Part shown: one piece after another, positions 41,550 through 53,650 of the stretch
Numbering within the stretch: position 1 is the stretch's first letter
How the letters are laid out: each line of letters begins with the position of its first letter
DNA from: Helichrysum umbraculigerum
Lineage: Eukaryota; Streptophyta; Magnoliopsida; Asterales; Asteraceae
DNA: 64,000 bases
Reading direction: 5' to 3'
Assembly: GCA_949592205.1 (NCBI GenBank)
Contig: CATIUR010000001.1
Location: forward strand, 4,070,001-4,134,000
The notes under the pieces: model-generated
Told to the model about the DNA's origin: nothing
What the model saw: the letters and a program-made list of their open reading frames with translations, nothing else
The model's database searches: none
Made by a program: the position numbers and the translations under genes

Positions 41550-44050
41550 TGTAACACCTCGCAAATTTGAACACGATTAATTAAGTTAATCACTTGCATT
41601 ATTAGGCTAATTCCCTACTTGAGTGAATTCACAACACATTTTAGAGGTAAGTCTAGCATAGCCCAACTAGATAATACGTGTAGTATTACGTATTCGTAAT
41701 TAGTTGTAATTACGTACTGAAGAATCTGAAAACAAACGCGACAAAAATATACGACTGTTGGTGAACAAAATTATTTAATAAAACGAAATTATTAAATAAC
41801 GTAGTTAATAATTGAATATTATGTCGATAATATTTACATATTATTTCATAACGCAAAACGTCTATTCGTATAATTTAAAATAAAACAAAGTTTGAAATTT
41901 ATAAAATTTATTAATTTAGTTTCATAAAAAGATCATAAATAAAAATATAATGAAATATGTAATTAAAAACATATTAGTTAAAATAAAATTACATTTAACG
42001 ATCGGGTAAACAAACACGGAGTGTAACCACGGAGGCAGAAAATAGAACAAAACCACCTCCCACCTCCCCACTTTCCTCATTTCATCATCACCTTCTCTTC
42101 TCTTTTTCTCTCTACAACCACCACCACCAACCCAAAACCACACAAATCACCACAAAACTACGCAAAAACGACGCCGAATCACCATACTACTTTGGAATAA
42201 AACGACCACGAGACCACGATCTACCTTTCCATCTTTTCGGATTTCAAATCCGACATTCGTAAGTTTCCGATAAATCCCGCAAATCTTTAGATTTCAAAGT
42301 TATAATTAATATTTCATGTTTAGTATACTTAGATTATCATGTTTTAGCGTTTCATACAACCAAAAACGTCCAAAATCGCCCAAAAACTCGTTATTTTTAT
42401 ATCTGTTCGTCGAACAGGCGACTACGTCGCATTTTGCCCAAAAACAGTACTGCGACGTAGGCCTATACGTCGCATAATCATCCCCACGTCACAGATAGCG
42501 ACGCAACCCGTTCCGTCGCATTAAATTGCGAACGTCGCCTATGCGACGCAACCCATGACGTCGCAAAACCTGAATGCGACGTAGACCCGTACGTCGCACA
42601 GGTCAGAACCCTAAAAACACATTTTAAAAAGTCAAAGTTACTGTAGAAAAGTCAAATTTTACTGTAGCAGTACTGTAGCAAATGAGTTAATAACATTTTT
42701 GAACTATTGTTTCAAAACATCACCAACAAGTCGTATACATTTTCACAAACAACGAAATACAACGTAAACATTTAAACGAACGATTTGGACGTGGCTTGAT
42801 TGTACAAACACTAGCATGGATGATTAGTTTAGACATCCACATACTTATTAAATCTCGTACGTTTAGGACGTTAGGAGATTTCAGACTGTACTTGGGCTTA
42901 GGTTTGCTAGCACTCGCACAACTACTTAAACTCAACAGGTGAGTTCACAGCCCCTACTGCTACTGTTTTTAATTACTTTTGGGGTGGAAAACATAGTCAA
43001 CTACTTTACTGATTTACAGATTGCCATAACTGCTTTTACTATATGATTATTTATCATACTGTTTACTCGAACAATTAAAGTACTTGAACCGTTAAACTGT
43101 TATACAAACTATCACATAACTACCTTTGGTACACTATTACAAAACTGCTTATAACTGCGGTCAACTATTACAGCTGTTCGTACGAATTGGTATTCCATAC
43201 AAAAACTATCATCACTATGTGAAACTATTTTGGTATCTTACCGGAGAACGACCGGTACATATTGGTAACTTGTCGGAGAACGACCGACACTAACATGGTA
43301 TCTTACTGGAGAACGACCGGTACTAACAATGTATCTTACCGGAGAACGACCGGTGCTAACTTGGTATCTTACCGGAGAACGACCGGTACATTTGGTAACT
43401 AGTCGGAGAACGACCGATTCAAACTTTAAAACTACTGGGGAACGACCAGTAACACGTTTTCAAACATAGCATTTTGTGTAACGTCCCAACACAACTATTT
43501 CGGGCAACATCCCACATAAACTGAAACTTTTGGGCGAACAACCCACTGAACTTATACTTTGGATGACGTTCCACTAAACATTACTCGACTATTATGGCAA
43601 TTACTATTTATGAACGTATTTGGTCCAACAAATGTGACTACAAAGCTTGAAACAACAATATACAACATAAAACCTGTGGATTCACTCAACCTAGTTGTTG
43701 ACTTTTACTATGTTTTTCAGGGAATTAGCTGCACATGTAAGAATCGCCAACACATGGAGAATTAGGCGACCCGTGAAGCTTTAGGGTGCCAACATTTTTG
43801 GAAAAACATATGGATTTCTCCAGTATAACTGAAACTATTTTGTCATATTCTAGAAATCCACTTTTGTATACTTATTACTTTTAACTTGTACGATTCGATG
43901 AATCGTAAATCTTGTAATTAACACTCTTGGCATCTTATTATATTATGTTCTGTTGTAATCATAAGCTCTGATACGTATGCATGCTTTATTATTGTGACAC
44001 CCCAGTACTTAAACTAAACGCTTCCGCTAAACAAATTTGGGGGTGTTACA
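41550..44050 (+). repeat. RE5 3' LTR (2501 bp)
   Basis: TGTAACACC ... GGGGGTGTTACA. Same layout as the left LTR: donor GTAAGT at 42259-42264, TACGTCGCA array about 42417-42602 (one ~12-base unit fewer than the left copy), tandem repeat 43232-43454, acceptor-like TTTTTCAG ending 43720. It then abuts RE7 pol at 44051. Confidence 0.92.
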
Positions 44051-46302
44051 CGGGTCCGGATTGGTTTTTCAACTATGGAAACCTCTTCAACTCCTTCAAT
44101 ATTCCGGAAGAGGATGATACGGAAGAATTGGTTTCTATACTTCATGAACTTGATCTTACTCAAGATACACCTGTTAATAATAAACCATCCGACCCATCTC
44201 CCAATGCAACACCAGCACCTCCACCAACTAATCCTACACCTTCACAAACAACACCCACACCATCTCAAACAACACCCACACCATCTCAAACAACACCCAC
44301 ACAACCACAAACAACTACCAAATCACCACCATCTACTCCTACACCTACACCATCCCCTACTCCACCATCTTTGGCTGCTCCTTCTAAAACAGTCTATAAC
44401 TACACAAAGGAGCTTCCATATGATCCGAACATGCCTCCTTTAGAGGAACCTCAAGAAGAAGATGAAGTGGAAGAAACAATGGCCTACTCTCACTTATTTT
44501 CTCCTGAAGATGAAGGAGAAGAAGAAGAGGTAGCCTCTCCTGAGTCTGCTGCTACTCCCGAAACTGAGGGAGATTTGAACACTCTGGGTGTGAACGTTGT
44601 GCCAACTGCCATACCAGAAACTCGTATACATAAGGATCACCCCATTGATAATATCATTGGTGATCCTCATGCATCTGTTCAAACACGACAGCAAGCAAAG
44701 CAGACTTCAGCTCAGCAGCTTTTGGGACTTATAGCTCATATTGATTCATGTCATTTGTCTCAAATTGAACCTAAAAAGGTTGAACAAGCCTTAAAGGATC
44801 CATCTTGGGTCGAGGCTATGCAGGAGGAACTACAGCAAATAAACAAGATGAATGTTTGGGAAATTGTTCCTCTACCCAAGGGTGCTCACTTGACGGGTAC
44901 TCGTTGGGTTTACCGTAACAAAATGGATGATTGTGGGGCTGTTATTCGAAATAAAGCCCGTCTGGTAGTTCAAGGATATAGTCAACTAGAAGGTATTGAC
45001 TATGATGAAGTTTTCGCTCCTGTCGCTTGTTTGGAATCTATACGAATTTTTCTAGCCTATGCTTCTTTTAAAGGATTTCGTGTGTATCAACTTGACGTGA
45101 AGTGTGCCTTTCTATACGGAGATGTCGACGCAGTGATTTATGTATGTCAGCCTCCTGGTTTTGAAGATCCAAAGCATCCTAATCATGTTTGTAAGCTGAA
45201 GAAAGCTTTGTATGGTCTTCATCAATCTCCTCGACTTTGGTATGAGAGACTTGCCAAATACTTGCTGAAGAATGGTTTTGATAGAGGACAGATTGATAGC
45301 ACACTTTTCATCAAACGGGAAGGAGCGGATTTATTACTTGTGCAGGTCTATGTGGACGACATAATTTTTGGATCAACTAGTGATCAGTTGTGCAAGGATT
45401 TTGAAAGACTGATGAAATCTGAGTTTGAAATGAGTGCTTTGGGGGAACTCACGTTCTTTCTGGGACTACAGGTTGAGCAATCTGACAATGGAATTTATAT
45501 ACACCAGTCAAAATATGTCACTGACATGTTGAAGCGGTATGAATTGCTCAACTGTAAACACTACGGCACTCCAATTGAAGTAAGACACAATCTTGGACCT
45601 AATGAGGACGATGAAGATTGCAAGGAGAAAGACTATCGTTCAATGATAGGCTCTCTCATGTACCTGACTGCCTCAAGACCAGATATAGTGTTTGCCATTT
45701 CCCTCTGCTCACGATTTCAAGCAAATCCGAAGGTGTCTCATATGAAGGCAGTAAAACGCATTTTTGGATATCTCTCTTTTAGGCCATCTCTGGGTCTATG
45801 GTATTCAAATGAGAAAAACTTCGAGTTAACTGCCTATTCGGATTCGGATCTTGGTGGCTGCAAGGTAGATATGAAGTCAACTACTGGAGGATGTCAGTTC
45901 CTTGGATCGCGCTTAGTTTCTTGGCAGTGCAAAAAGCAGACTGCGGTTGCTATTTCCACAGCTGAAGCCGAGTATGTTGCTGCTGCAAGTTGCTGTTCTC
46001 AGGTTCTTTGGATTCAGCACCAGCTGCGAGATTACGGGTTCAATCTCTCTATGACTCCTATTTACATTGATAATACAGTTGCTATATCTATAACACACAA
46101 TCCCGTACAGCATTCTAAGACCAAACATATCAAACTTAGGTTCCACTTCATATGGGATTGCTTTGAGAAATACCTTATAGATGTCGTACATATAGAAACC
46201 CTTAAGCAGTGTGCGGACCTTTTCACAAAAGCCTTTTTGCGATCACGTTTTATTGAACTGGTCAATCTGATAGGTTTAAGGTTCTTTCAGTCAAAGAATT
46301 GA
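44051..46302 (+). pseudogene. pol: RE7 pol, C-terminal part (RT and RNase H)
   Basis: The frame is open for 750 codons from the insertion point (starts TGPDWFFNYGNLF); the ~23 codons before it belong to the RE5 LTR. It has a P/T-rich linker with PTPSQTT repeats (44235-44310), RT from WVEAMQEEL with intact YVDDIIFGS, and RNase H with YSDSDLGG, TAEAEYVAA and YIDNTVAI. Changes at sites otherwise constant in RE1 and RE2 are VACLES for VARLES and DVKCAFLYG for DVKSAFLYG. With no protease or integrase it cannot work alone. Confidence 0.92.
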
Positions 46303-47537
46303 TTTGTGACTTGGATTTTTTTTAAGTTTTTAAATTCAATTTAAAAAAAAAAAATAAAATAAAAAAAAATTTGGCAACAGCCACTCTTTATACTCTTTAG
46401 TATTAAAGAAAACGCGAGGTTGCAACATTTTTAAAATAGACGTTGAAGTTGTGTCTGTAAACAACTTGGGATATGATAGTACATCGGGTGACATGCACAA
46501 AATGGAATTTTAAGGTTTATCTTGGATGTGTCAGTAGGTTTATCTGACACACTTAAAACAGTTTTTATCTAAATTATCTTCATCATACGATGTATTGGTA
46601 GGCATGGTACACACCGGTCTCTGAGATATTAAGAAGTAATTCAAATACTTGTCTATGATCTTGTGGTAAACACCTTGTGATGTACGACACTAAGTCTTAA
46701 TTCCTTAGCATAACTTGACATACTTCTATTTTTGGATCGTATATCTGAGATCTTTTGGGGGAATATGCTGATTGTTTCCTCTGTTGTACGTAAGTGCATA
46801 CCTGGTCTCAATTCAGCTTACTCTCAAAACTAAGCAAACGTGAGTCAATGCACTTGCAAAGTCTTAAATTTAAGGTACTAAACAAGGTCGCCACTCATTT
46901 GGTTTGACTGCGTTTGGTTTTGCTTATACCTGAATCAAGTTATGTTGCTCTGTTGTACGCAAGTACAGACCTGTCACCGCTGGCTTGATTCTTAAAATTG
47001 ATTCTCTTGTATTCTTTCTAAATTTAGAAATTATGTTCATGTCTAAGTTATAGGGGTATATCTATGGTGGGGACCACGGTGAAATATTCATACTAACAAT
47101 AAAAGGTTAACTCACAGACACGGATGTAACGTGTTTAGGTGGACAAACAATACCAATAATCGTTTTGAAATAATTTTTATAAAAGGTGTTTTAAATGTGC
47201 CACGTAAATTTAAAGTGGAAAAATATACTGATGATCGAAATAACACTTACTATTCCTAATAATTGCATGTTATTCCGATATGATCCCTAATCAGACAAAA
47301 CAACTCCGTCACCAAAAACAGAGTGTTAGTAATTTTCTTTTGTTATACTTTTACTTTTTGTGATATTAAAGAATATACCAAAAAGAATTTTTTAGTTTAC
47401 TTATTTCATTTTATGCTTTATTTTTATTCTAAGTTATTTTTCCCAAGTCATGAGTCATTTGGATATTATTTGCTAAAATAACGAGTAAACGGTTCTTGAA
47501 AAATTCAAAATCGACTCAAATCACATCCTAACTGCTT
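46303..47537 (+). other. RE7 pol-ORF3 spacer, conserved non-coding block
   Basis: An A-rich run (46342-46369) follows pol. Next is a block nearly identical to RE1 4690-4877 (CAACAGCCACT...), an internal purine tract TTTTGGGGGAATATG (46754 onward), and two GTTGTACG(T/C)AAGT motifs (about 46782-46800 and 46951-46975). No ORF of note. Confidence 0.75.
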
Positions 47538-47783
47538 TATGCGACGTCCCACTCAACGTCGCCTGCGACATCCCAGTCTACGTCGCACATAGGGTTAGAC
47601 TATATATAGTCTCAACCGCGACGTAAAGCGTCACACTATTCACTATTCACTTGCGACGTAGCCTGCGACGTACCATTGGCGATTTGCGACGTAGCATTTC
47701 TTCGAGCTTTTTCGTGATTTGTAGCCGTTTTCACTCCGATTCACTCACGTAGTTTTCTTCTACTCGTTATTCCGCACACTTAG
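47538..47783 (+). promoter_or_regulatory. Putative internal promoter and leader exon for RE7 ORF3
   Basis: TGCGACGTCCC...ACGTCGC and GCGACATC...TACGTCGCA hairpins (about 47538-47588), TATATATAG at 47601-47609, further units in the leader (to about 47700), then a CT-rich stretch ending in ACTTAG|GTACC (47783|47784). The same order is seen in RE1 with the other motif. Confidence 0.5.
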
Positions 47784-48409
47784 GTACCAATCTAACCTAT
47801 TTTCACCGTGTAATTATGTGATAATTGCAATGTATATATTACGGTTTAAAGGGTTACGGGTTTTGGGATAAATTCGATGGTGTTTTGTATGATTTACGTG
47901 TTATAAATTATATTTTTGTGATCACCATTGTTAGCCGCACCTTTTAGTGCGTTTGATTTTGAAAACCCCTAAATTTGATGGTTAGGGTTTCTGGGTTGGG
48001 GACGACTGTTCGTCAGTGCGACGTACGCTGCGACGTCGTGGCCTACGTCGCTATACTTAATTATTATTAATTGCCTACGTCGCCCTTCCCTACGTCGCCT
48101 TTTCCCGCGACGTCCTACGCGACGTACCACACTATGTCGCTATTTTTATTAATGTGATTAAATTCACAATAAATTGCAAAATGCGACGTCCCCTTTGACG
48201 TCGCTCGAATTTTCTGCGACGTCAAGCCTTACGTCGCTTTTCGATTTATTTTGATTTTTGGCGACGTACGATTCTACGTCGCTCGGTGTTAATGCGACGT
48301 CAGTGGCTACGTCGCTATTTCTAGGAATTAAAAAAAAAAAAGGTTTTACAAAAAATGTAACATTTTTTGCTAACCTTTTTCGAGTTGCAATCTGTTTTTG
48401 TTTTTGCAG
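47784..48409 (+). other. Putative leader intron of RE7 ORF3 with TACGTCGC array
   Basis: 626 nt from GTACC to TGTTTTTGTTTTTGCAG, 2 bases before the ORF3 ATG. The polypyrimidine tract is strong. About 48014-48311 contains at least five hairpin pairs of GCGACGT(A/C)...ACGTCGC. Confidence 0.5.
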
Positions 48410-48411
48410 AT

Positions 48412-51105
48412 ATGGCTCTTGTTTTCGAAGCACGTCATAATACTGCTGCTTACCTTGATGATACTTCTGACAAAGCTGCACCGTATCGTCTGATGATTGC
48501 GTTTTTGAGACGTTCAAGGGTATTCCACGCCATTTCCGATAACACTGTGGCGTTTGGAAATCTGATCAACCCTTTTTGGAGAAACGCAAATGTTGTTACG
48601 GATAACAACGTTCGACGACTGGTCTCTACAGTTCTTGGTACGGAAATCACTATTACTGAACAGAGTATTCAGGAACTTTTACAGCTGAACGATCAACCGG
48701 ATATGCCTGTCGGTTTTGATCATATATTCGTTACGGGAGCTATGCAACGGATTGGATATCCCGGGATTCCCACTGATCAGTATAAGAAAGCGAACCTTAC
48801 ACGTGTTTGGAGATATCTGATGCATGTGATTATCGTTTGTTTGGGAAATAGGAAAGGCGGAACGGATGGAATGAGCCGAAGTTTGGCTTCTGCTATGTTA
48901 GCGTTAGTGTACAACAAGCCGTTCAATTTCTCGGGTTTTATATTCAAGGCTATGGTTGACAATGCAAATGCAGGGGATCAGAAATGGATCTTATATCCGA
49001 GGTTTATTCAGCTGCACATCAATCGCCATCATCCAGATCTTCAGGCACAGGGTGATATCGATCAGCAATTAAAGATTTCACCGATGATGAGTCGGATCTT
49101 TACTATTTGTGCAGGTTTTGAGAAAGGGGTTGAGGCACCAAGGGATGTTCCCTTGTTTGGTCATATTGTGGATGAGAACTATGTGCCGCCACCGGAACCT
49201 CAGTATATGGACATTCCGGCACCCCAGCAACCGCAGCAACCGCTTGTGAACGTTCCTGTTCAAGCTGCGGGGGAGAATGTAGATGCTCTTTTGGAGAACA
49301 TTGAGCAGTTCGGGCACGTTGAATCGGACAATCCAGCATCGCATGATACAGTTGAGAGTTCTGATTCTGAAGCTACAACGAATGTAGGTCCTCAGAATGG
49401 TGGTCCGACGCCTGAGCACTCGGACGGTACTGTTCTGCATCCCTCTGAGATGGAACGTATCCGGATTACCGATTCATTTCGATATTTGAGGATTAAGCGT
49501 CGAATCCGACAAGGACGCAAGTATGTACCTCCAAGGGATACTGGGAAACGTACTAGAGGTGACGATGATCCTGCTGATGAGACTTATCGACCGAGTCGTC
49601 GTGTTCGTCGCTCTTCGTCAACAAGAGCTCCAGTCAACCCGTCGACTCAAGATGCTTTTGAGATTCAACCGACACCAGCTTTCATGCAAAAGATAATGAA
49701 TGATATCCAGAGTATGCAGTAAAGGATGATAGCTCAAGATGAAAAGATTGCTGAGCAAGCTGCGCTGATTGAGGTTCAAGCTCAAGAGCTTAAGGAAACA
49801 AAGCTCAGGGTTAATGTTTTGGAGGCTAGGTCTAGTGCCTCGGGGGAGATTGGGTTCGGGGGCCCAAATGTAGAGTCACTAGGACCTGAAAATGTAACCC
49901 CCACTCCTGTAATTGAAAATGTTAATGAAACTATTCCTCATTTGGATTATTTTTGTGTTGATGATATTCCAGGGCAACCGAGACCGCTGGCTGTTGACTA
50001 TTCATTTGCTGACTTATCGTTTATTCAAAGAATGGCCAGTGGAGTTGGCTCTGAGGAAGAAACGGAGAATGTTTTTGAAATGAATGAGGATGTTTCGATT
50101 GAAGAAGAACAGTTGAATTCAGATGAAACGTATGATGATGCACAATCTGGGGAAGCTTACGATGGTGCACCAATTATAGAATCTAATTCAAGTGATGATG
50201 AGAGACCGGCTAAAGCTCAACATGGAGAATCTAGTTCTACTGCAACTCCAGCTCCAGAGACACAGGCATCGGACTCAGCAGTTCCTGAAACTGAATCTTC
50301 TGATGTTCCTAAGAAGAAATTAACTGCTGAAGAAAAGAGAGAAAGAAATAAGCAATGGTGGCCTAAGGGACGCAATCCAGTTCCTATTCCAGTTAAATGT
50401 CAAGTTTATCGAGTTAGTCGAAATTATACTGGAGTTATCAGAAGCTGGAAATGTCAGAGAAATTTATTTATGATAAAGAGAAGAGATGGAGTTCAGTACT
50501 TCAGAATGCGTTTTGATAGATTGAGCACGTTGTCGAAAGGAGAAATAAATCGTTTAGCTCAATTGAATCTGATCAATCCGTTCGAGAATGATTATGCTGA
50601 GTTTATTCAGAGAAATTTACGTCGGGAAGTGTTCTCGAAGAAATATTCTAAATTGAAACCGACGTTGGGCACTCGGTATACGTGGAAAAAGAAGATTGAT
50701 CCAGTCACCAGGAAGCCTATGGTTAAAGTTCACTATCCGCCTGCTAAATGTGTGACTGAGATACCTCTGGAACCTGTTCCTTATTATTTTCTGCGAAGAT
50801 TCGTTAAATGGGAACTTGATCCACAGACTGGTGAAGCGGTTATTACTTTTGTTCCAGATTCTGAACCGTGGCCAGAAGTCGGAGGTATATGGAATTTGAA
50901 GCAAGCAACGTTTAGAATTTATGATCCGATGAGTTTGATTAATCTTCATGAAAAAGATTTGAGAAAACTCTACGACAATCGGATTCGGGTCGGTGGAAAG
51001 AATGAATTCAATAAATCTTTAGCCGAACAGTTTTATAATGTGGTTACAGTTTGTGTGGCTAATGGAATTCACGCTGACGGCTAATTTCCTGCGGGCTGGG
51101 TATAA
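48412..51105 (+). pseudogene. RE7 ORF3, two in-frame stops
   Basis: Homologue of RE1 ORF3. The start is taken at MALVFEARHN, right after the acceptor-like sequence; an upstream Met at 48367 lies in the presumed intron. N-domain at ~1-215 (MIAFLRRSRVFHAIS, WRYLMHVIIVCLGNRKGG, ALVYNKPFNFSGFIF, LYPRFIQLHI), then a linker and a TAA at 49720-49722 in the coiled coil, where RE1 has Lys. The frame continues without shift through an acidic part to the C-domain (IKRRDGVQYFRMRF), with a second stop at 51082-51084 just before the conserved FPAGWV end. Both stops look like point mutations. Confidence 0.88.
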
Positions 51106-51145
51106 AGAAGATTTTTGAAGACCAAGCTGAAGACACGGGGGAGTT

Positions 51146-51555
51146 TGTTGGTACATGTTTGTGTCTGTCAGTTGGTCTAGCTCGTAGTTTGTAATTAGAT
51201 TTAGTTTTCCTGATTCCTGCGACGTAGCGCGTAACGTCGCAGGTGCGACGTCAGGTATTGGGCCTGCGACGTAGCCAACGTCGCATGGGCTTGGGCCTGC
51301 GACGTCGCGTGCGACGTCGTAGGTGCCAGATTTTGTATAAAAACGTATTTTCGTTTTCTGTTTAGGGTTGACGAAACCCTAAACGCCATTTGTCGAAATC
51401 CCTGTAATCTGATCGATTATAATTCAATATACAAACGTTTGGTTCTTATTCATTACTTATTGATTATTCATTGTGTTCGTGTGATAACTTAATCGTTGAT
51501 TCCGCAAACGATTGAGTGACTCGGTTCTGCATAGATCCAAGATTAGGGACAAACA
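51146..51555 (+). repeat. RE7 3' LTR (410 bp)
   Basis: Preceded by ACGGGGGAGTT, same as RE1. Starts TGTTGGTACATG and ends GGGACAAACA. Motif array TGCGACGTA...ACGTCGCA at about 51220-51325, then TATAAAAAC at 51336-51344. No partner LTR in the window. Confidence 0.9.
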
Positions 51556-51905
51556 AAACCAAAATCAAGTTATGTTGCTTTGTTGTACTAAGGTACAGAC
51601 CTGTCACCTCAGTCTTGATTTGAAAAATGATTGTTTTGATTAAATTTCAAGATATGTAATATTGGCATATTATGAGTATGAAAGTATATAGTTTTTGGGA
51701 ATCTAAGGGAATATTTACACGAATAATAATAAGTTGAGCTCGAGTATTCAAATAAAAATTGTTTAAGTGGATAACAATATCAGTAATCATTGTGAACTAT
51801 TTGATGTTTTAGAATAAAAACTCTATGTGTAGATCAGTTTTTGTAAATCTCATAGTTTCTTAATAATTGTTTTTAGAATTAACAGATTTTTAAATTTAAG
51901 CATTT
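51556..51905 (+). mobile_element. RE8: remnant of a Sirevirus-like pol-ORF3 spacer
   Basis: AATCAAGTTATGTTGC followed by GTTGTACTAAGGTACAGACCTG and later GGATAACAATATCAGTAATC matches the order of blocks in RE7 46930-47200. RE7 thus inserted into the spacer of another copia element, of which only this scrap remains. The 5-bp duplication cannot be checked because RE7 has no left end here. Confidence 0.65.
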
Positions 51906-53608
51906 GAGTTGAAGATGGGTGATGTTGTGTAATTCCTATTTTAGTTATTTAGATTAATAGAGATGACTGTTTTCTTAAGAATTTGATTTTTGAATCGATA
52001 GTCTACTTGAGGACAAGTAGGATTTAAGTGGGGGATGTTTGATAAACGCTCAAAAGTACTATATTTCAGTAGTATTTTACCCCTATTCTTGAATGTTTTT
52101 ATTGCATTTTGTTAAGAATAGATATTGATTTCGTTCATATTTGCAAATAGATGTGGAAATGAAGCGTTTATGAAGAAAGGAAGGAAAACAGTCAATAAAA
52201 GAGTTAAATGATGCGTATTTGAAGAAATAAGTAAAGCCGAAGTAGAAGAAAAGAATAAAAGAAGAAAAATCAAAAATTCGGCTGGAAAAGTCATCCATAC
52301 GCCGTATGGAAATCCATACGCCGTATGGATTGCTGCAGTGGAGGCCCAGGTTACGTGGACATGGGCTGGGCTTGAATTCAATCCATACGCCGTATGGAAA
52401 TCCATACGCCGTATGGATCAAAAACCACAGAAGTATAAAATTGCGAAAAAACCCTAATTCGATAGTTTTTTATGGTTTTCGTTTTCTTTTGGTTCCAGAC
52501 GACCTTAGGGGTTTTAAATTCGTAATTTAGGGTTAGTTTGGAGGTACGAAGGGTGAAGAACGAGGATAATTCGCTCTAATCTTTCGTAGTTTGTCGTTAA
52601 TCGATTCGGTATATTTTCGTTTCTTTATTTCATTGAAGAATTTGATTTATTGAATCTGATATATATTCTTTTGATGATGAATTGAGTATCTAATGTGATT
52701 GTGTAGTTGATTTAACTTAGATTATGATTATTGAACGATTAAAATTGCGTATTGAATAAGTTATTTAATTGAAAACTGTTATATTGCTCGTGGACACTTG
52801 TTTATTGGTAACTAGTTATTATTGTTGCTTCACGTGATTAATAATTTTAATGAGATTGAGTTCCTTTAAGATTATTGATTATTGCTAGTACTACCTTAGG
52901 GTTTTGGACTATCACTAAATACGTTGAGTCTGATAGGTCGAGTATACAATAATTATCTACTTTAAAATGAACAAGACAATAAGTTAATTATTGGGTATTG
53001 TTAAGTCATGCCAATAGAGTTAATTATAATGAGTTGTGAATGTTTAATGCATAATTTAGGGAAAGGCACACAATTGACTGATCTTCTTGTGACATTGGAA
53101 CCAGTGTTTCATGTTGGACCCTAAATTATAGGAATTAGTTGGACCCGAAACGTTGGCTAGTTCATATTCAACTTAGTATTCATTGAAGAATTTGGTATTA
53201 AGTTGATCTAAAAGAATCACAATTAGATAATCAATACGTAATAAGTCGGGAAGTATGAATCTAAGTGACATTAACTATACAATTACTTATTCCTTCCAAT
53301 TAGGATTTATTGTTTTTATTTATTTATCATTTTAATTTAAAAGTTTTATTTAAGTTTGTTTATTTTAATTCAATGTTTTCTAAACAATTGTTCGTACGGA
53401 ACTAAAACGCCCCCCATATTTAATGTTTTCTAGTTAATTGTTAATTTCTATTTTAAATATTCCACCTTTTCCCTGTGTTGGAATATGACTTACCAAATCT
53501 ATATTTACAATTGATCGGGTATTCTTGCCTGGTTGCTTGAAAGTATTTATTAGGTATTTCTATTTATAAATTGTAAAACAAGACGCGCTTTCATAAGGCG
53601 ACATCACT
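51906..53608 (+). mobile_element. RE9: 3' end and LTR of a Tat/Athila-like gypsy element
   Basis: TTGAGGACAAGTAGGATTTAAGTGGGGGATG directly before an LTR start is a layout I recall from Tat/Athila elements (written here in pieces: TTGAGGACAAG then AAGTGGGGGA). The LTR is taken as 52040 (TGATAAACGC) to about 53608; near its end CCCTGTGTTGGA and GGGTATTCTTGCC also fit that group. The right end is uncertain, and no partner LTR or gene is present. Confidence 0.6.
52294..52417 (+). repeat. Four palindromes TCCATACGCCGTATGGA upstream of RE9 TATA box
   Basis: Exact copies at 52294-52310, 52313-52329, 52382-52398 and 52401-52417, as two close pairs. TATAAAATT follows at 52434-52442, and a leader with CCCTAATTCG after it. 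Confidence 0.9.
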
Positions 53609-53650
53609 AAGAAAAACAGCTGGATTCTTGGTAGGAATCAGAACGTCGTC

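Larger units (their letters stand above)
44051..51555 (+). mobile_element. RE7: Sirevirus-like copia element, 5' half missing
   Basis: Begins in the pol linker at the RE5 insertion point and runs through RT, RNase H, spacer, ORF3 and 3' LTR. Non-coding blocks and ORF3 align with RE1, so both belong to one lineage, but the hairpin motif is different. Its 5' LTR, gag, protease and integrase should lie left of RE5 but are absent, lost in the deletion at 26202-26208. Confidence 0.9.

Noticed and set aside
43981..44050. Start of the RE7 pol frame within the RE5 LTR
   Set aside because: The ~23 codons are LTR sequence that happens to be open; the true coding sequence begins at the insertion point 44051.
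44235..44310. Short tandem repeat as a regulatory element
   Set aside because: It is the coding repeat for PTPSQTT in the pol linker, a low-complexity region in this family.
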